In this document: positions 7,278 through 18,316 of the stretch, piece after piece
Numbering within the stretch: the first letter of the stretch is position 1
How the letters are laid out: each line of letters starts with the position of its first letter
Assembly (NCBI GenBank): GCA_036897485.1
Contig: JAYMTF010000761.1
Coordinates: 1-30,569 of the forward strand
DNA: 30,569 nt
Direction: 5' to 3'
Source: Pelargonium nanum
Lineage: Eukaryota > Streptophyta > Magnoliopsida > Geraniales > Geraniaceae
The notes under the pieces: model-generated
Seen by the model: the letters and a program-made list of their open reading frames with translations, nothing else
Databases searched by the model: none
What the model was told of the DNA's origin: nothing
Program-made: the position numbers and the translations under genes

Positions 7278-10262
7278 ATGTCGTCGAGATCGCTGCTTCA
7301 ACGCCTCGCACCGTACGCGAGAGCTCGAATTCGAGAGAATCGGAGGCTTCTCAGTTCCTCTACTTCTTCTTCGGCTCTTCGCGAATCAGCTTCTCCTTCT
7401 CCGTCTACGTCTCCAGATTCTGTGCACATGTCTGAAAATTGCATAAGGGTACGGTCTCTATCTCTCGTGAATTTATGGGGTTTTTGTGTTTTTGGGATTG
7501 GTAGCTTCCGATGGTTTTTGCTCCATCTGGGTTCTCAGAAAATGCCCGAAAATGAAAAAAAGTTTGGATTTTTTTTTTTGCTCTTGTAACTTCCCACTTG
7601 GCTTATCAATCATTTGGACCTGAGGAATTAAAGACCCACGTTGTACTGAGCTTGACATGGCTTCAATTGGTGTGAAAATTCATTATTTCGATGTTGAAAC
7701 AGCTTATATGTTTCTTGTCCTCCAGCTTTCTTGGAACCTGAATAGTTGGAACTTCATTGAGAAAACCTGATGATGTCTTTGGTATTTTGTTTTGTGAAAC
7801 ATAAACTTAGCAATGGATTGTCTCCTCTTGCATTTTTAAGCAATATGTTGGCAATTTTTTGTTTGTTTGTTAGAATTGAGTCATTAACTAGGATTGGCTG
7901 GATTTGATTTGAGACCTCATGAACATGCCTGTCTTCTTACGTGTTTATTATTGCATCATTTTCATTGACGTTAGGAATGGTTTACAGAGAATGAAAGAAT
8001 TGCAAGCGAGTGAAGAGTCCGCTAAAGAGAAATTGCTTCGATTGAGTGTAGAAACTGGTGGATGTTCGGGGTTCCAATACGTTTTTGATCTGGATAGCAA
8101 AACCAACCCTGATGATAAGTTTGTATCCACCTTTTGACTCATAGCCTTGTATTTGATTTTTTTAATCATGAAACTAAGTTTTAAAATCGCTTGATACGTT
8201 TATTTTTGTTCTGACCTGTCTTGTATTCTTTAACTTTTATAGGATTTTCGAGACGGAAGGAGTTAAATTGGTGGTCGATAACATATCATATGATTTTGTG
8301 AAAGGAGCAACTGTTGATTATGTTGAGGAGTTGATCCGTTCTGCATTCGTGGTGAGTCATTATATCTAATTCAGTATGCAAGGTCCATGATATTAGTTTA
8401 TTCAGGCATGGCTATAATGAGTTAGCTAGAATTGGCAATCCATTGTTGTTTTTTTTATCGGCGATACAAACACCATGATGGGGCTCGAACTTGAGACCTT
8501 TGAGGGGATCCAAGCGCCTTAAACCGATTTGGCCTGATGGGTGTTGGTTGGCAATCCATTGTTGTAGAAAGGTTGTTCATGAGTGTAGGCTTTGTGTATT
8601 ATATTTTGAACAAACTAGTCTAGATTAGCTATGTTTAGTTTTCTGATAACAGTACTACGGTAGGGTGTAGAGGTTTTCCGTCCTTTGGTGACATTGCTAA
8701 AGATGGCAAAAAAAAAAAACCTTTTGGAAGGTTTAATCTCTCCTGGATTGCCGACTTACAACATCATCACCAATATGAATGAGTTTAGAGTTTAGTTGAG
8801 CATCACTACCTTTTCATGTACGTACAGAAGAACAATATTTTGATGCAAGGTGATTGCAGAATATGACCTTGAATCGTATAGATTTTTAAAAAGTTAAATA
8901 TAAGTAGCTAAAATGACTAAATGAGATAATATATGAGGTATATTACTCGATATGAAGTTTAGAGAGGACCATCCAACTAGAAGATAAAAATCTTCTAACA
9001 ATTTTTAACGTTTTGCTGTCTAGTGACATTAAGTTGTTACATCTTAAATTGAGTATGGCCAAGGTATACTGGTATTCGAACAGCGGTTCAAGTAAAGGGT
9101 TGGAGAAGGGTTAAATTATGATAATTGTCAAAGAACTTTAGGCAGCGTTTGGATTAGAATTTTTGTTTAGGAATGAGAATCAGATTACCATTGTTTTTGT
9201 TTGGAATATGCCTTTTTGGTCATGAAATTGACTCAGGAATGGTAATATCGCTCCCATTCCCATTTTTTATTCTCATTTTCATTACAAATAATTTAGCCCA
9301 AATGGCACATTTAATTTGTTGAAGTGCAGTTAACTGTGGATATGGTGAAACTTCGTATTTTGCTATAGTATTGCACATGGAAGTTGACACCAAAGACTGT
9401 TTGAGATCTGTTGGATAAAGATTATGAAATGTATATTTAAACATGTGCAACATTCCATTGATGCCCTATGTGGCTATGTACGATGTTTTCTCCCTTCAAC
9501 TTGCAGATGCTACCATGGTTCTATACTCAACAACTCTGTAAATATTGGAAATTGAAGGCTTTTCCTTCTAAGGGGGAAATAAGAAGTACACCCTCCGTCC
9601 CAAAATGAGTGTTATGTTTCTCTTGTATTTTTGTCTCAAAATGAGTGTTTTTTAGAAAGTTAGTTATGCATAAATTACCAATAGTTCCCTATAATAAGTT
9701 ATTATCTCTTAAGTTTTTTAAAGAACATGTTCATGGGATTATAAGAAATATACATCATTAACTAACTTCTTAATTTTTCTCAAAATGGAAACCAAGACAT
9801 TTATTTTGGGACGGATGGAGTAATAATTCTCACCTATAAAGATGGAAAATCATGTACTTGGTCTCCTATCATCCTATCCAACTCGAAGTCCCCTTCCTCG
9901 CAACCCTTCTACATATTGTATATACACAGTCCATTGATACGTTCATAATCAGTTTCGATAATTTTCTTGATCTTGAAGAATGTATCCATCTTTTGCCTTT
10001 AAATCTCACACTTCTTGAAGATTTTAGTTGGTATAGAAACCTTATCATGCACGATATTGTACTCAAATATATGTTTATGTTTTCTGATTCCAATTATGAT
10101 TTTTGTGTGGGATTAGGCTGACGGTCATTGGGAACACCCTCAATGACACTTGTCTTTTAAGTGATTCAGTTGTCTAAACCATAGTTTCCTGTGCAGGTAA
10201 CTACAAATCCGAGTGCAGTGGGTGGGTGCAGTTGTAAAAGTTCTTTCATGGTGAAACAATAG
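7278..10262 (+). CDS. ISCA2: Mitochondrial iron-sulfur assembly protein ISCA2 (A-type carrier)
   Basis: Four exons: 7278-7448, 7988-8118, 8243-8351 and 10197-10262, giving 158 residues. Splices are ATAAGG|GTACGG, TTACAG|AGAATG, GATAA|GTTTGT, TATAG|GATTTT, TTCGTG|GTGAGT and GTGCAG|GTAACT. A-type HesB/IscA proteins bind iron or an Fe-S cluster. Mitochondrial ISCA2 works with ISCA1 (and IBA57) to make [4Fe-4S] clusters for aconitase, lipoate synthase and respiratory complexes. Seen: an arginine- and serine-rich presequence at residues 1-40 ([20 protein letters not shown]), the HesB domain from about 50, and the three conserved cysteines, Cys83 in GGCSGFQY and Cys148/Cys150 in [14 protein letters not shown]2 rather than ISCA1 is chosen from GGCSGFQY, the long presequence and the SAVGGCSC tail. 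Intron 3 (8352-10196) is unusually long because it holds a SINE, a Stowaway-like MITE and a second transposon-like piece. A longer frame running straight through exon 1 into intron 1 is not the real product. Confidence 0.93.
8432..8565 (-). mobile_element. tRNA-derived SINE with 18-bp target-site duplication, in ISCA2 intron 3
   Basis: Seen: an exact 18-base direct repeat (ttggcaatccattgttgt) at 8432-8449 and 8548-8565 flanks a 98-base insert. The insert starts with a T-run on the plus strand, so it lies antisense with its A-tail next to the left repeat. Read on the minus strand it contains GGCCAAATCGGTTTAAGGCGC, like the A-box/D-arm of a tRNA-Leu, and about 30 bases later AAGTTCGAGCCCC, a pol III B-box. 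Known: long target duplications plus an A-tail are hallmarks of LINE-driven retrotransposition, and plant SINEs are mostly tRNA-derived. Inferred: a short SINE insertion, fairly young because the flanking repeats are still identical. Confidence 0.85.
9141..9300. mobile_element. MITE-like element (gtttggattagaatttttgtt family), in ISCA2 intron 3
   Basis: The left end reads gcgtttggattagaattttt followed by gtttaggaatgagaatcag, and the interior ends in attcccatt/attctcatttt words. A related sequence in opposite orientation occurs in QCR9 intron 1 near 13011-13120. Two copies sharing a terminal block with diverged interiors suggest a small DNA transposon family. Exact ends and target-site duplication could not be fixed. 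Confidence 0.5.
9589..9820. mobile_element. Stowaway-like MITE (Tc1/mariner type), in ISCA2 intron 3
   Basis: The left terminus (caccctccgtcccaaaatga) and the reverse complement of the right terminus (ctccatccgtcccaaaataa) match at most positions over about 23 bases. A TA dinucleotide flanks each side (9587-9588 and 9821-9822). The ctccctccgtccc terminus, TA target site, length of 232 bases and lack of coding capacity fit Stowaway MITEs, which are moved in trans by mariner-like transposases. Confidence 0.85.
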
Positions 10263-11448
10263 TTAAAGCGGACACCTTCCTCATCGCTGTTTCTTTGCAC
10301 GGCTAAAAGGTAGCTAAGTACAGCTATAATGAGTCATTAAAACTCGTGTATACTTGATTTTTTTTCCAATAAGCATGATTTGCTTGTAAACACATCTGCC
10401 TCATTCTTTCTTGATGTAATGAGCTGATACTATTGCTATCAATCTGTCACTGTGTACTTGTCAGGTTTACTCAGCCCTACCGTCTTCATTTATTGAACGT
10501 ATACACACCATTTTGTAGTCTCACTAAATGTAACTAGTAAATTTTGTAGTCTCACTCTCACATACTAATTGAAACTAGTAAATTGTTTGTGCTATGTTCA
10601 TTTACTCTCTACTTGTGTTTTCCTCATAATTTTCTCGATGCTTGCTAGTTGATTATGAATTGCGTGAAGTCTCACTTACTCTTGGTTGATTGCTCGTAAT
10701 GGGCAATCAAGGTAGATTTTTAAAGATTGTGTTGCAAAAGTAAAATATGATTCTTTTCACGTCTTTGAAATGTGGGCACGTCTTTGCACTTCTTGTGGTG
10801 TGGGCACTTGCCTTAGTGTCGTTAGATTATACTTTTGTGAGTCGCTTGTTTGGTAACTATATTTGAAGTTAGAAGGAGGTGTCATGTCAGCAAAATTGGA
10901 AGGAGGTTCTATGTAGTTTGTTTGGTAATGTGGTCGAATTTTGGTCCTGATTCGACGCTACTGCAGAGCTATAGGAGGCAAGGAGCCAGAATACCTTTAA
11001 AATTGACTCGAGTTGAACACCCCAATATATAATATCTGTTTCTCATATTAAGCTAATACCAAAAGAATTCAAAAGTTCATGTTCTTGATTTTTCATAGAC
11101 ACACCCAAAAGTTCAAGTTTGGACCCCCATTTAGTCTCCGAACTTTCGTAATTAACCCAAAATAGTTTTAAAACTTTAAAATATGAAACTTAAATGGTCA
11201 TTGCCGCAGGTTTCTCGGTTGAGTTATCATTTAGAAAACATCAACTATGAACATAATTGCAATATTACCGGATAAACTGGATCATATTTCTTGCCAATCT
11301 AACAATTCCAACCACTCAATTGAACAAGATATTGATTGAAAGTATATTGGATACACCCAAAAATACGTCAATTATTTGCAAAATGCCAAACAAATGCAGA
11401 GATCTTCAGCTTATGGTCCGAGCCTCCCAGGGCATGGAGTTCAAAGAC
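10263..11448. other. Intergenic between convergent ISCA2 and QCR9
   Basis: Contains the 3' UTRs of both genes, which point toward each other. There is no supported frame. A small tandem duplication (ttttgtagtctcact, followed by aactagtaaa) occurs at 10511 and 10542. Confidence 0.5.
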
Positions 11449-13667
11449 TCATTCTTCAGATTGCCTTTGCCCCAAAACTGAAATGTCTTCATAACGTTTC
11501 TGCAGCATGACAACAAAATCATATTAACAATAGAGAAAGGGTCAGAGCCATTGACAATCCAGTTGGAATTTCAGTAACACAAATACTGAAGATCAAAGTA
11601 TCATATTCTCAGCAACCTCATGGTAAAGGCATAAAGCAAGATCAACGACCAAAAACGGTGAAATATAATATCTTTAAACACAGATCAAGTCATTTTTGAA
11701 ACAATGTTGGGGTCTACTACATGAATCGTATTCCCCTCCTCACCCTATCGAGATTCAAGTGTTATCTTCACTGTTAAGCCAAGTGTTGCTCTCTCCGTCC
11801 CAAAATGAATGCCTATTTTCTATTTTTGGTTGGTTGGTTATGCATGAAATATCAAAAATATCTCTAAGATAAATTAGTTAAAATCCCTTGACTTTTGTTA
11901 CCACACAAGCACTATCGGGCATTAGGGAAAAAGTTCAATACTAACTAACTTCTCCTTAATCTCAACAAAAATGGGAAAGTGAACACTCATTTTGAGACGG
12001 AGGGAGTATTAATGCAACCTCCAAAAAGTTATGTACCTTGTACACATCTCTAAGGTCACTAAACTTACAAAATTCAGAGTAAGAAATAAAATCATTTCCA
12101 TACCTTTATGTAATTAATAATCTTGATAGTGATGGCAACTATCTCATGTAAATTTATAATGATTCTCACTCATGGATACTCTTCTCCAGCTGTTGCAATG
12201 ATACAACTCAGTTATATGATAATATCTGGATCAAGAGGATTTCTTGCTAGATGCAGTAACAACTAACAATACTATTATCGTTTTAATTTTCTTCAGAGAT
12301 TTTGATCACAGGTAACACTCAAAGCTACTGCTTTCACAATTAATTGTAATTTAAACCGCACAGTGCACACTAACAAAATGCAATTCATCTTCAAAAGACA
12401 ACACATCCTATCTATGTATAAGTGGAAAATGTCGAGTGGCTTTTTATAATCATATTCTGAAAGCATTTCAATACTTTCCAAGTTCACCAATAGTCTCATT
12501 CTATTATAGATCATTCCTCTAACTTAAAACAAGATTATATAATCACCTTTTAACCAGAAACTATAACAACTCACATTAAATGATACATTTACGAATAAAA
12601 GCATATTTACTTCCAAGTTCTTCAATCATAATCAGTTAAAATCCACAACGGACACATGCATAATGCAAACAAACATAATGAAAGAAAAGCCAGATACATC
12701 CTAAGAAGATTATAATTTAAAACTTTCACAAGATCTATATTGAATTTAGCAAAGAGAAGAAATATTATAGAAGATCCATTACCCCAACATTGTTGCGTTC
12801 CCAGAGCTTTTGAACTCCATAATCCACAGCCTGCACCCAATAAACCAATTTTTATGAGAACTCCTATTCATTCCAAAATTCATAAACATTTGAAATAATC
12901 AGCTATTCAGCTACATTGCATGACACAAGCCCCACATTGCACAGCATGAGTGTAAACAAACAAAGGTGCTAAGGTAGCGATTAGATTATTATTATTATTT
13001 TTTTTTTTGAAAAGGGAATGGAAGTCAAGAATGTGAATGAGAATGAGCTTCCCATTCCAAAGCCATTCTCATTCTGATTCTTGATTCACATTACTGAACA
13101 AAAATTCTAATACCAACACTATCTAAAGCATATCCAACACCTTTCACTCAACTAAATTACCAAACAGAAAGTTACAAGCCACAACAAGCATAGTTCTAGT
13201 TAATTTAATCTTTCTCAAGCTACATTAATCTGAAAACACAAAACTGAGTAACCAAATCAAACCTAACAAATCATCAGCCAGTCTAAATGTAGATATCAAC
13301 CAACAAAAAATTAGTTCCATCCGTCTCTCCTCTAGACTACAGCATTTCAAACAAAACAATCTTTAATCACAAAGATATATCAATTGTACAAATTAAACTA
13401 AAAATTCAAATCCCTTGCTTAATTTATAGCTAATCAGACCTAACAGAGATTCAACGGTTGCCAAACAAAACATGAACCACAAAATATAATAAACACTGAA
13501 ATGATAAAAATAACCAACAAAACCGTAACCCTAATCGACGGACTCACCCGCTCCCCGACGAAAGCTCCGGCGATGATGAAGGTGACGTAGACGGAGTTCC
13601 GGCGCATCAACACTCTGTACAGACCCTCGAGAAGGCCTCCTCCTGATCTCCGAGCCACTGAATCCAT
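11449..13667 (-). CDS. QCR9: Cytochrome b-c1 complex (complex III) subunit 9
   Basis: Three small exons on the minus strand: 13667-13548 (40 codons), 12830-12783 (16 codons) and 11499-11449 (16 codons plus stop), giving 72 residues. All junctions are phase 0 (GAGCGG|GTGAGT, GTGCAG|GCTGTG, GTTGGG|GTAATG, CTGCAG|AAACGT). The subunit is a single-span accessory protein of ubiquinol-cytochrome c reductase in the mitochondrial inner membrane, next to the Rieske Fe-S protein and cytochrome c1. Seen: GLLEGLYRVLMRRNSVYVTF at 11-30, a membrane segment at about 25-38 (SVYVTFIIAGAFVG), AVDYGVQKLWERNNVG at 41-56 (all of exon 2) and a KRYEDI tail. These match the plant UQCR10/QCR9-type family over its full length. 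Exons 2 and 3 are about 50 bases each and were found by extending the exon 1 product. Both introns hold transposon-like sequences. The gene is head-to-head with CIA1, with 490 bases between start codons. Confidence 0.93.
11789..12006. mobile_element. Stowaway-like MITE, in QCR9 intron 2
   Basis: The left end (ctctctccgtcccaaaatga) and the reverse complement of the right end (ctccctccgtctcaaaatga) form terminal inverted repeats. TA follows the right end; the left flank is TG, probably a mutated TA. It shares its termini and an internal atgcat(g/a)aa word with the 9589-9820 element, so both belong to one family. Confidence 0.8.
13011..13120. mobile_element. MITE-like fragment related to the 9141-9300 element, in QCR9 intron 1
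   Basis: The right end reads gaacaaaaattctaatacca, the approximate reverse complement of the left end of the 9141 element. The interior has the same fragments rich in gaatgagaatg and cattctcattctg. A poly-T run lies just to the left, near 13000-13008. Boundaries are uncertain. Confidence 0.45.
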
Positions 13668-14157
13668 GGTGATTTCGCTCCTGATTTTGCTTGACCTTTC
13701 TCTTCTCTGATCTCTCTCGCGTTTCAGATTTTGCCTAGGTTTTCCAGAGCTTTTGAATTTCCATGAAAATGGCGTGGCCGAGCATTTTCGGGTCGCTTGA
13801 CCCGAAATCTCCGAGGGCCGGATCTTTATGGGCTCGAAGGCCCAATTATTATAAAACTCAGCTCTCACGCGCGCGTAGACGTACTTGAAATACACGGCCA
13901 CGTGACATATTTATGGAACTGGAGAGACAGACATCTTGGCACGAGTACTCCACGCGCCTCCGGCGGCGCTTATCCTCCCCCATCCGCGTATATGGCGCGT
14001 ACATTTCACCTTCGTCGTCACCGTTCCCTAACCCTACGACTCAAAGCCCAAAAATAAAGAGAAAAAGATCATCAGAATCCAACTCTTCGATTCTTATCAT
14101 TTCAGTACAAAAGCCCAATCGGACCGAACCGGAAATATTGGTTAGATCGTCTCTGCG
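13668..14157. promoter_or_regulatory. Bidirectional promoter of QCR9 and CIA1
   Basis: A 490-base spacer between two start codons, less AT-rich than its surroundings. Seen: TGGGCT at 13829-13834 and GGCCCA at 13839-13844 (inverse TGGGCC), further AGCCCA copies at 14045-14050 and 14112-14117, a telo-box AACCCTA at 14030-14036, and a perfect 9-bp inverted repeat at 13786-13807. Known: site II motifs (TGGGCC/T), often with telo-boxes, drive many plant nuclear genes for mitochondrial respiratory and ribosomal proteins through TCP factors. Inferred: these motifs co-regulate the two genes. No clear TATA box was seen. Confidence 0.65.
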
Positions 14158-17100
14158 ATGGAGTTCGTGGACGGAGAGTTCGAGCTGAAGGAGATTCAGA
14201 GGCTCGAAGGCCACACCGATCGAGTGTGGAGCCTCGCCTGGAATCCGGCCACCGGAGTCGCCGGGATCCCGCCGGGTTTCGCCTCTTGCAGCGGTGACAA
14301 GACTGTCAGAATCTGGGAGCAGGCCTCCTCTACTGGTAATTGGAATTGCAAGGTTTGTCTCTCTAGCATATGTTTGTTTCCTGAGAAATTGCAGAGAAAT
14401 GACAGTTTGATCAGTTCAGTAGCATAGTTTACTTTTTTTTTTTATGCTGAAAGTTGTGCTTTACTGAGTATTGAATGATGATTAAAAAAAGTGCAAAATG
14501 TGCATAGTTGAGCTGAGCTCTACTTTGGGTATTGAATCTATTTGGATTGTAGAGAAACCTGAATTGGAATTGTGAAAAGTTGAAGTTTTGAATTCTTCTG
14601 TAATGGAAGTTGTTGATTTTTGTTGTGATCAGGCGGTTCTGGAGGAAACACATACTAGGACTGTGCGGTCTTGTGCTTGGTCACCATCTGGAAAATTATT
14701 GGCTACAGCGAGTTTCGATGCCACCACTGCTATTTGGGAGAATGTTGGGGGTGATTTTGAGTGTGTATCTACTTTGGAGGTGCACTATTTTAAAAACAGT
14801 CATTTTTCTCGTTAATGTTTCAGTCTACTCAAATAACTTGGATATTTGATACACTTATTTGTCTGTAGGGTCATGAAAATGAAGTTAAAAGTGTTTCTTG
14901 GAATGCATCTGGGTCTCTCCTTGCAACTTGCAGTCGAGATAAATCAGTTTGGATTTGGGAAGTGCAGCCAGGGAATGAATATGAGTGTGTTTCGGTGTTG
15001 CAAGGTCATACACAAGATGTGAAAATGGTTCAGTGGCATCCGACCATGGATGTTTTGTTCTCTTGCAGTTATGATAACACTATAAAGGTATCCCTATTTA
15101 ATGTGGCGTTCTTATTTTCTATTTTTTCTACAAGTTCTGTAACATGGTTTAGCTTTTTGCTGTTTTCATTTTCTGTCAACAAGATTATACCATAATATTG
15201 ATCTATGGTCGATGTGTTGCTACATACAGGTTTGGGCAGAGGATGGAGACAGTGACGATTGGCACTGTGTTCAAACTTTAGGTGAAGCTAACAAGTACTA
15301 TACCTTAATCTCTCACTCTCTCTCTAAACTACAAGCACGTGAAGGAATGATTCTTTTCTTTTACATTGTCACATGTTAGAACTTAAGTTCTTCTGCGTGG
15401 GCTTAGTAAAATTTGCTAAAGTATTGGCAATTCTTTTCATTGCATTTGTTGTTAGCCTTAACTCAACCCGTCCGGTTTCTTTCAGTGGTCACTCTTCTAC
15501 AGTTTGGGCCCTTTCTTTTAATGCTACTGGGGACAAAATAGTTACCTGTAGGTATGTATTCTCTCATTTCCTGCCCACTGATCAGATTTCCCCTTTTGCC
15601 CCCTTATTATATCCTGGAAATGCTATCAATATCAAAATTCAGTAACTGATTATGCAGTGATGATCTGACCGTAAAGATATGGGAAACAGACAGCTTAAGG
15701 ATGCACTCTGGTGATGGTTATGCACCTTGGTGAGTACATGTTACATATGTATATTTGATCTCTCTCTTTGTTAACTGCATGATATTCTTTCAGATGTCCT
15801 ACTAGTAATAGTTACAAGATTTGTATTGGTTTGGTTTTAGTTATCATATCAAGGTTAAGTCATATGAAATTCATGCAGACATTGTATCAACTGCTTATAG
15901 GAGATAATCGTGCATGATCCTAAGGAAGAAAAGCAAAGCATTTCAAAGATAACATGTGATTATGTATACTGTAGGATTTGTTCACAATAATCAGTAACAA
16001 TAGTGCAAAAGTTCCTTACTTTTGATTAAAGGTGCAGTCTGTGGGCAATCAGGAACTCAAGACTCTGTGCCTTAAGTACCTAATTTTGCCTGCGACTTTA
16101 ATACATAATTACTCACTTTAAAAAGTTATTAATTGTTTCATATCATTCCACCGGGAGTGAAACTCGGTGAGAACAAACCCACTTCACACCTATGGTTGAG
16201 CAACTGATGTCATTCTTCGTCAGCCTAATGAATGAGCCAGGTCAGATGTTTTAGTAAAAATGCCTCATAGTAAGGGCATGAACCTTGGCTCTGCCACTAT
16301 CCATAGCATTCCTAGCAAAGAATTTAAATTCATGTACCACAATAGATTATTTATTCATATCTTGTTACTTAATGCTAGTAAGGTTTTCGGTAAACTTTTG
16401 TTTTAAATTTGTCTAACATGTACACAGTACACTTACACTCTGCTTCTTTTTATGGGTTTTTCTTTTTCAGGAATCATCTGTGCACTCTCACTGGCTACCA
16501 TGATAGGACAATTTTTTCAGTTCATTGGTCAAGGTAGTGACTAAGCAACATGCTCAATCTCATATATGTTCATCTTACCAGTCTACGCGGACTTTGAGTT
16601 CTGCTGTGTAAATTATATCAACCAACATTCTCTATCTTGTTCTAGGAATCACCAACACACTCTTGAGCAATGGTTACATTATGTTTTCCAAAGCTCAATA
16701 CTGAGTGACCTGAGTGTTTGTCATGTGTTTTAAGTTTAAACTGATTCTTTTATGAAATAAATTCATCATATACCACATCCGAACTGTTTTTAGTCCAATT
16801 CTAGTAAAAATATTGGAATTGAACCAGAACGAATCCCGCATGAAAGAAAGCTGATATAGTAAAATAAATCCATTTATAAATATTTCAAGGATTATGCAAT
16901 TTGGTCGAATGACTCGAGATAAACTGTCAAATTCTAGAAACCATTGGTAATGGTAACTTTCAAGTAGCATTCACTCTATAGAAAGTGCTTTTCTTTTGTA
17001 TTATTTTAGATTGTTTTTCTCTCTCTCTCTCTCTCTCGTCCTTTTAATACAACTTATTATACTGGATATGTGATTGCAACAGGGAAGGTATTATTGCCAC

Positions 17101-18316
17101 TGGAGCAGCTGATGATGCTATAAGATTTTTTGTTGAGAACAAAGATGATTCGGTAATTAATCTCCCTTTGCTCTCTCATTCAATGTCAATAATTCACATA
17201 TCCCATCATAGTCCGTGCCCTACTGTCATCATTGTTCCTGGAAATAAATGGCTAAATTTATGATTGGCATGTTGTCTTTGATATTTATTGTGTTAAAACA
17301 ACTAATATGTTCTCCGTTAGATTTCTAATTCCCTTTGTTTTTCAAGCAATTTCACAAGGGACTCAAATGACATTTTACACCAAAATTGTCATCTTATTCA
17401 TATGTGCACACCCATAACTATCACGTTGAGTGCTTCATCTGTTCTCTTATCTTTAGTCAATCATTTCAAAGATCAAAACCTTATAAACAGTACAAATTAG
17501 TTTCAGCATTTCTTGTATCACTAATCAAATTATTTTCAAAGACATCAGCTCTCCCTGTCTTGATAGCTACTAATCGTTATATTACTGAGGGGAGTATATA
17601 TTTTGTATTGAAGATTATCTTTGTTAACTATCCAACACTATCTTCATTTCCTGATCCTAAATCATTGAAGTTTTCTTGTTAGTATTATAGTATAGAGATA
17701 AACCCTTTCTGATGCCTTGGAGGCTTAATATTTGTACTAGCTTATTGATGCGTGCTGTTTTGATTATAAACTGGAAGGGTTACACAGGCATGATCTGACA
17801 TTTGTTATAATTTCCTGGTGCTGAAGCAGAAAACCCTTAAAATGCATAAATAAAGCAATTGAACTATACAAAAGGTCAAGTACTTGGTTTTATTGGCTTC
17901 TCCGATTGACTTCTGAAGTATCAATGAATTAACTTCCTTGTAGATCGATGGACCTTCATATAAATTACTTTTGAAGAAAGAAAAGGCGCATGACATGGAT
18001 GTGAACTCAGTGCAGTGGAGCCCCGGGGTAAGACACATCCTATATGAATATGGTATTTGAATTTTATGCTGGCCTCTTAATGATTTACTTTTCTGAGCCC
18101 CTGTTCCGCCACTTTATCCGAAATAGTGCCCTTTTGAACTGGTAGCTAGTTTAGTTTTCTTGCACGAATCCATTATATTTTGTATTAAACGCTGTTACTT
18201 CTCTCTGTCTTCATGTTCTGATTAATGTGGTTGGAACTTATCAGGAAAACCCCTATCTGGCATCTGCTAGTGACGATGGGACCATAAAGATATGGAAGCT
18301 GTCATCTGTACCTTGA
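14158..18316 (+). CDS. CIA1: Cytosolic iron-sulfur assembly protein CIA1 (CIAO1), seven-blade WD40
   Basis: Ten exons: 14158-14352, 14633-14779, 14869-15087, 15230-15294, 15486-15551, 15658-15729, 16471-16533, 17083-17152, 17944-18027 and 18245-18316, giving 350 residues, the usual family length. Every junction is GT-AG and in frame. Known: CIA1 forms the CIA targeting complex with MMS19 and AE7/CIAO2B and hands [4Fe-4S] clusters to cytosolic and nuclear apoproteins such as DNA polymerases and helicases; it is essential in plants. Seen: seven WD repeats opening with [79 protein letters not shown] and [13 protein letters not shown], most closing with an IW or VW. The second repeat contains FDATTAIWE and the last ends [12 protein letters not shown]. 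The start ATG is followed by [19 protein letters not shown], like the family N terminus. Codons split by introns rebuild N209 (AA|T), S (AG|T), W (TG|G) and R (AG|G). Confidence 0.95.
17021..17038. repeat. (TC)n tract in CIA1 intron 7
   Basis: About nine TC dinucleotides roughly 45 bases upstream of the exon 8 acceptor at 17082. It may serve as part of an extended pyrimidine tract, though its distance from the acceptor makes that uncertain. Confidence 0.7.

Noticed and set aside
7473-7658. Open frames around ISCA2 intron 1
   Set aside because: Intron sequence or antisense shadows; the splice at 7448/7988 restores the conserved CIRRMKELQ stretch.
8450-8547. Functional tRNA gene on the minus strand
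   Set aside because: A- and B-box-like segments are present but no full cloverleaf or anticodon arm can be drawn; the A-tail and target duplication indicate a SINE.
13668-13901. Extension of QCR9 upstream of its ATG in the same frame
   Set aside because: The open frame continues but the family N terminus begins at the ATG at 13667; upstream residues have no match and overlap promoter motifs and the hairpin.
13797-14188. Two overlapping plus-strand open frames upstream of CIA1
   Set aside because: They cover the divergent promoter and CIA1 leader; composition and products are not protein-like and the CIA1 start at 14158 lies in another frame.
17386-17682. 98-codon frame in CIA1 intron 8
   Set aside because: Lies between well-supported exons 8 and 9, has intron-like composition and no recognisable product.
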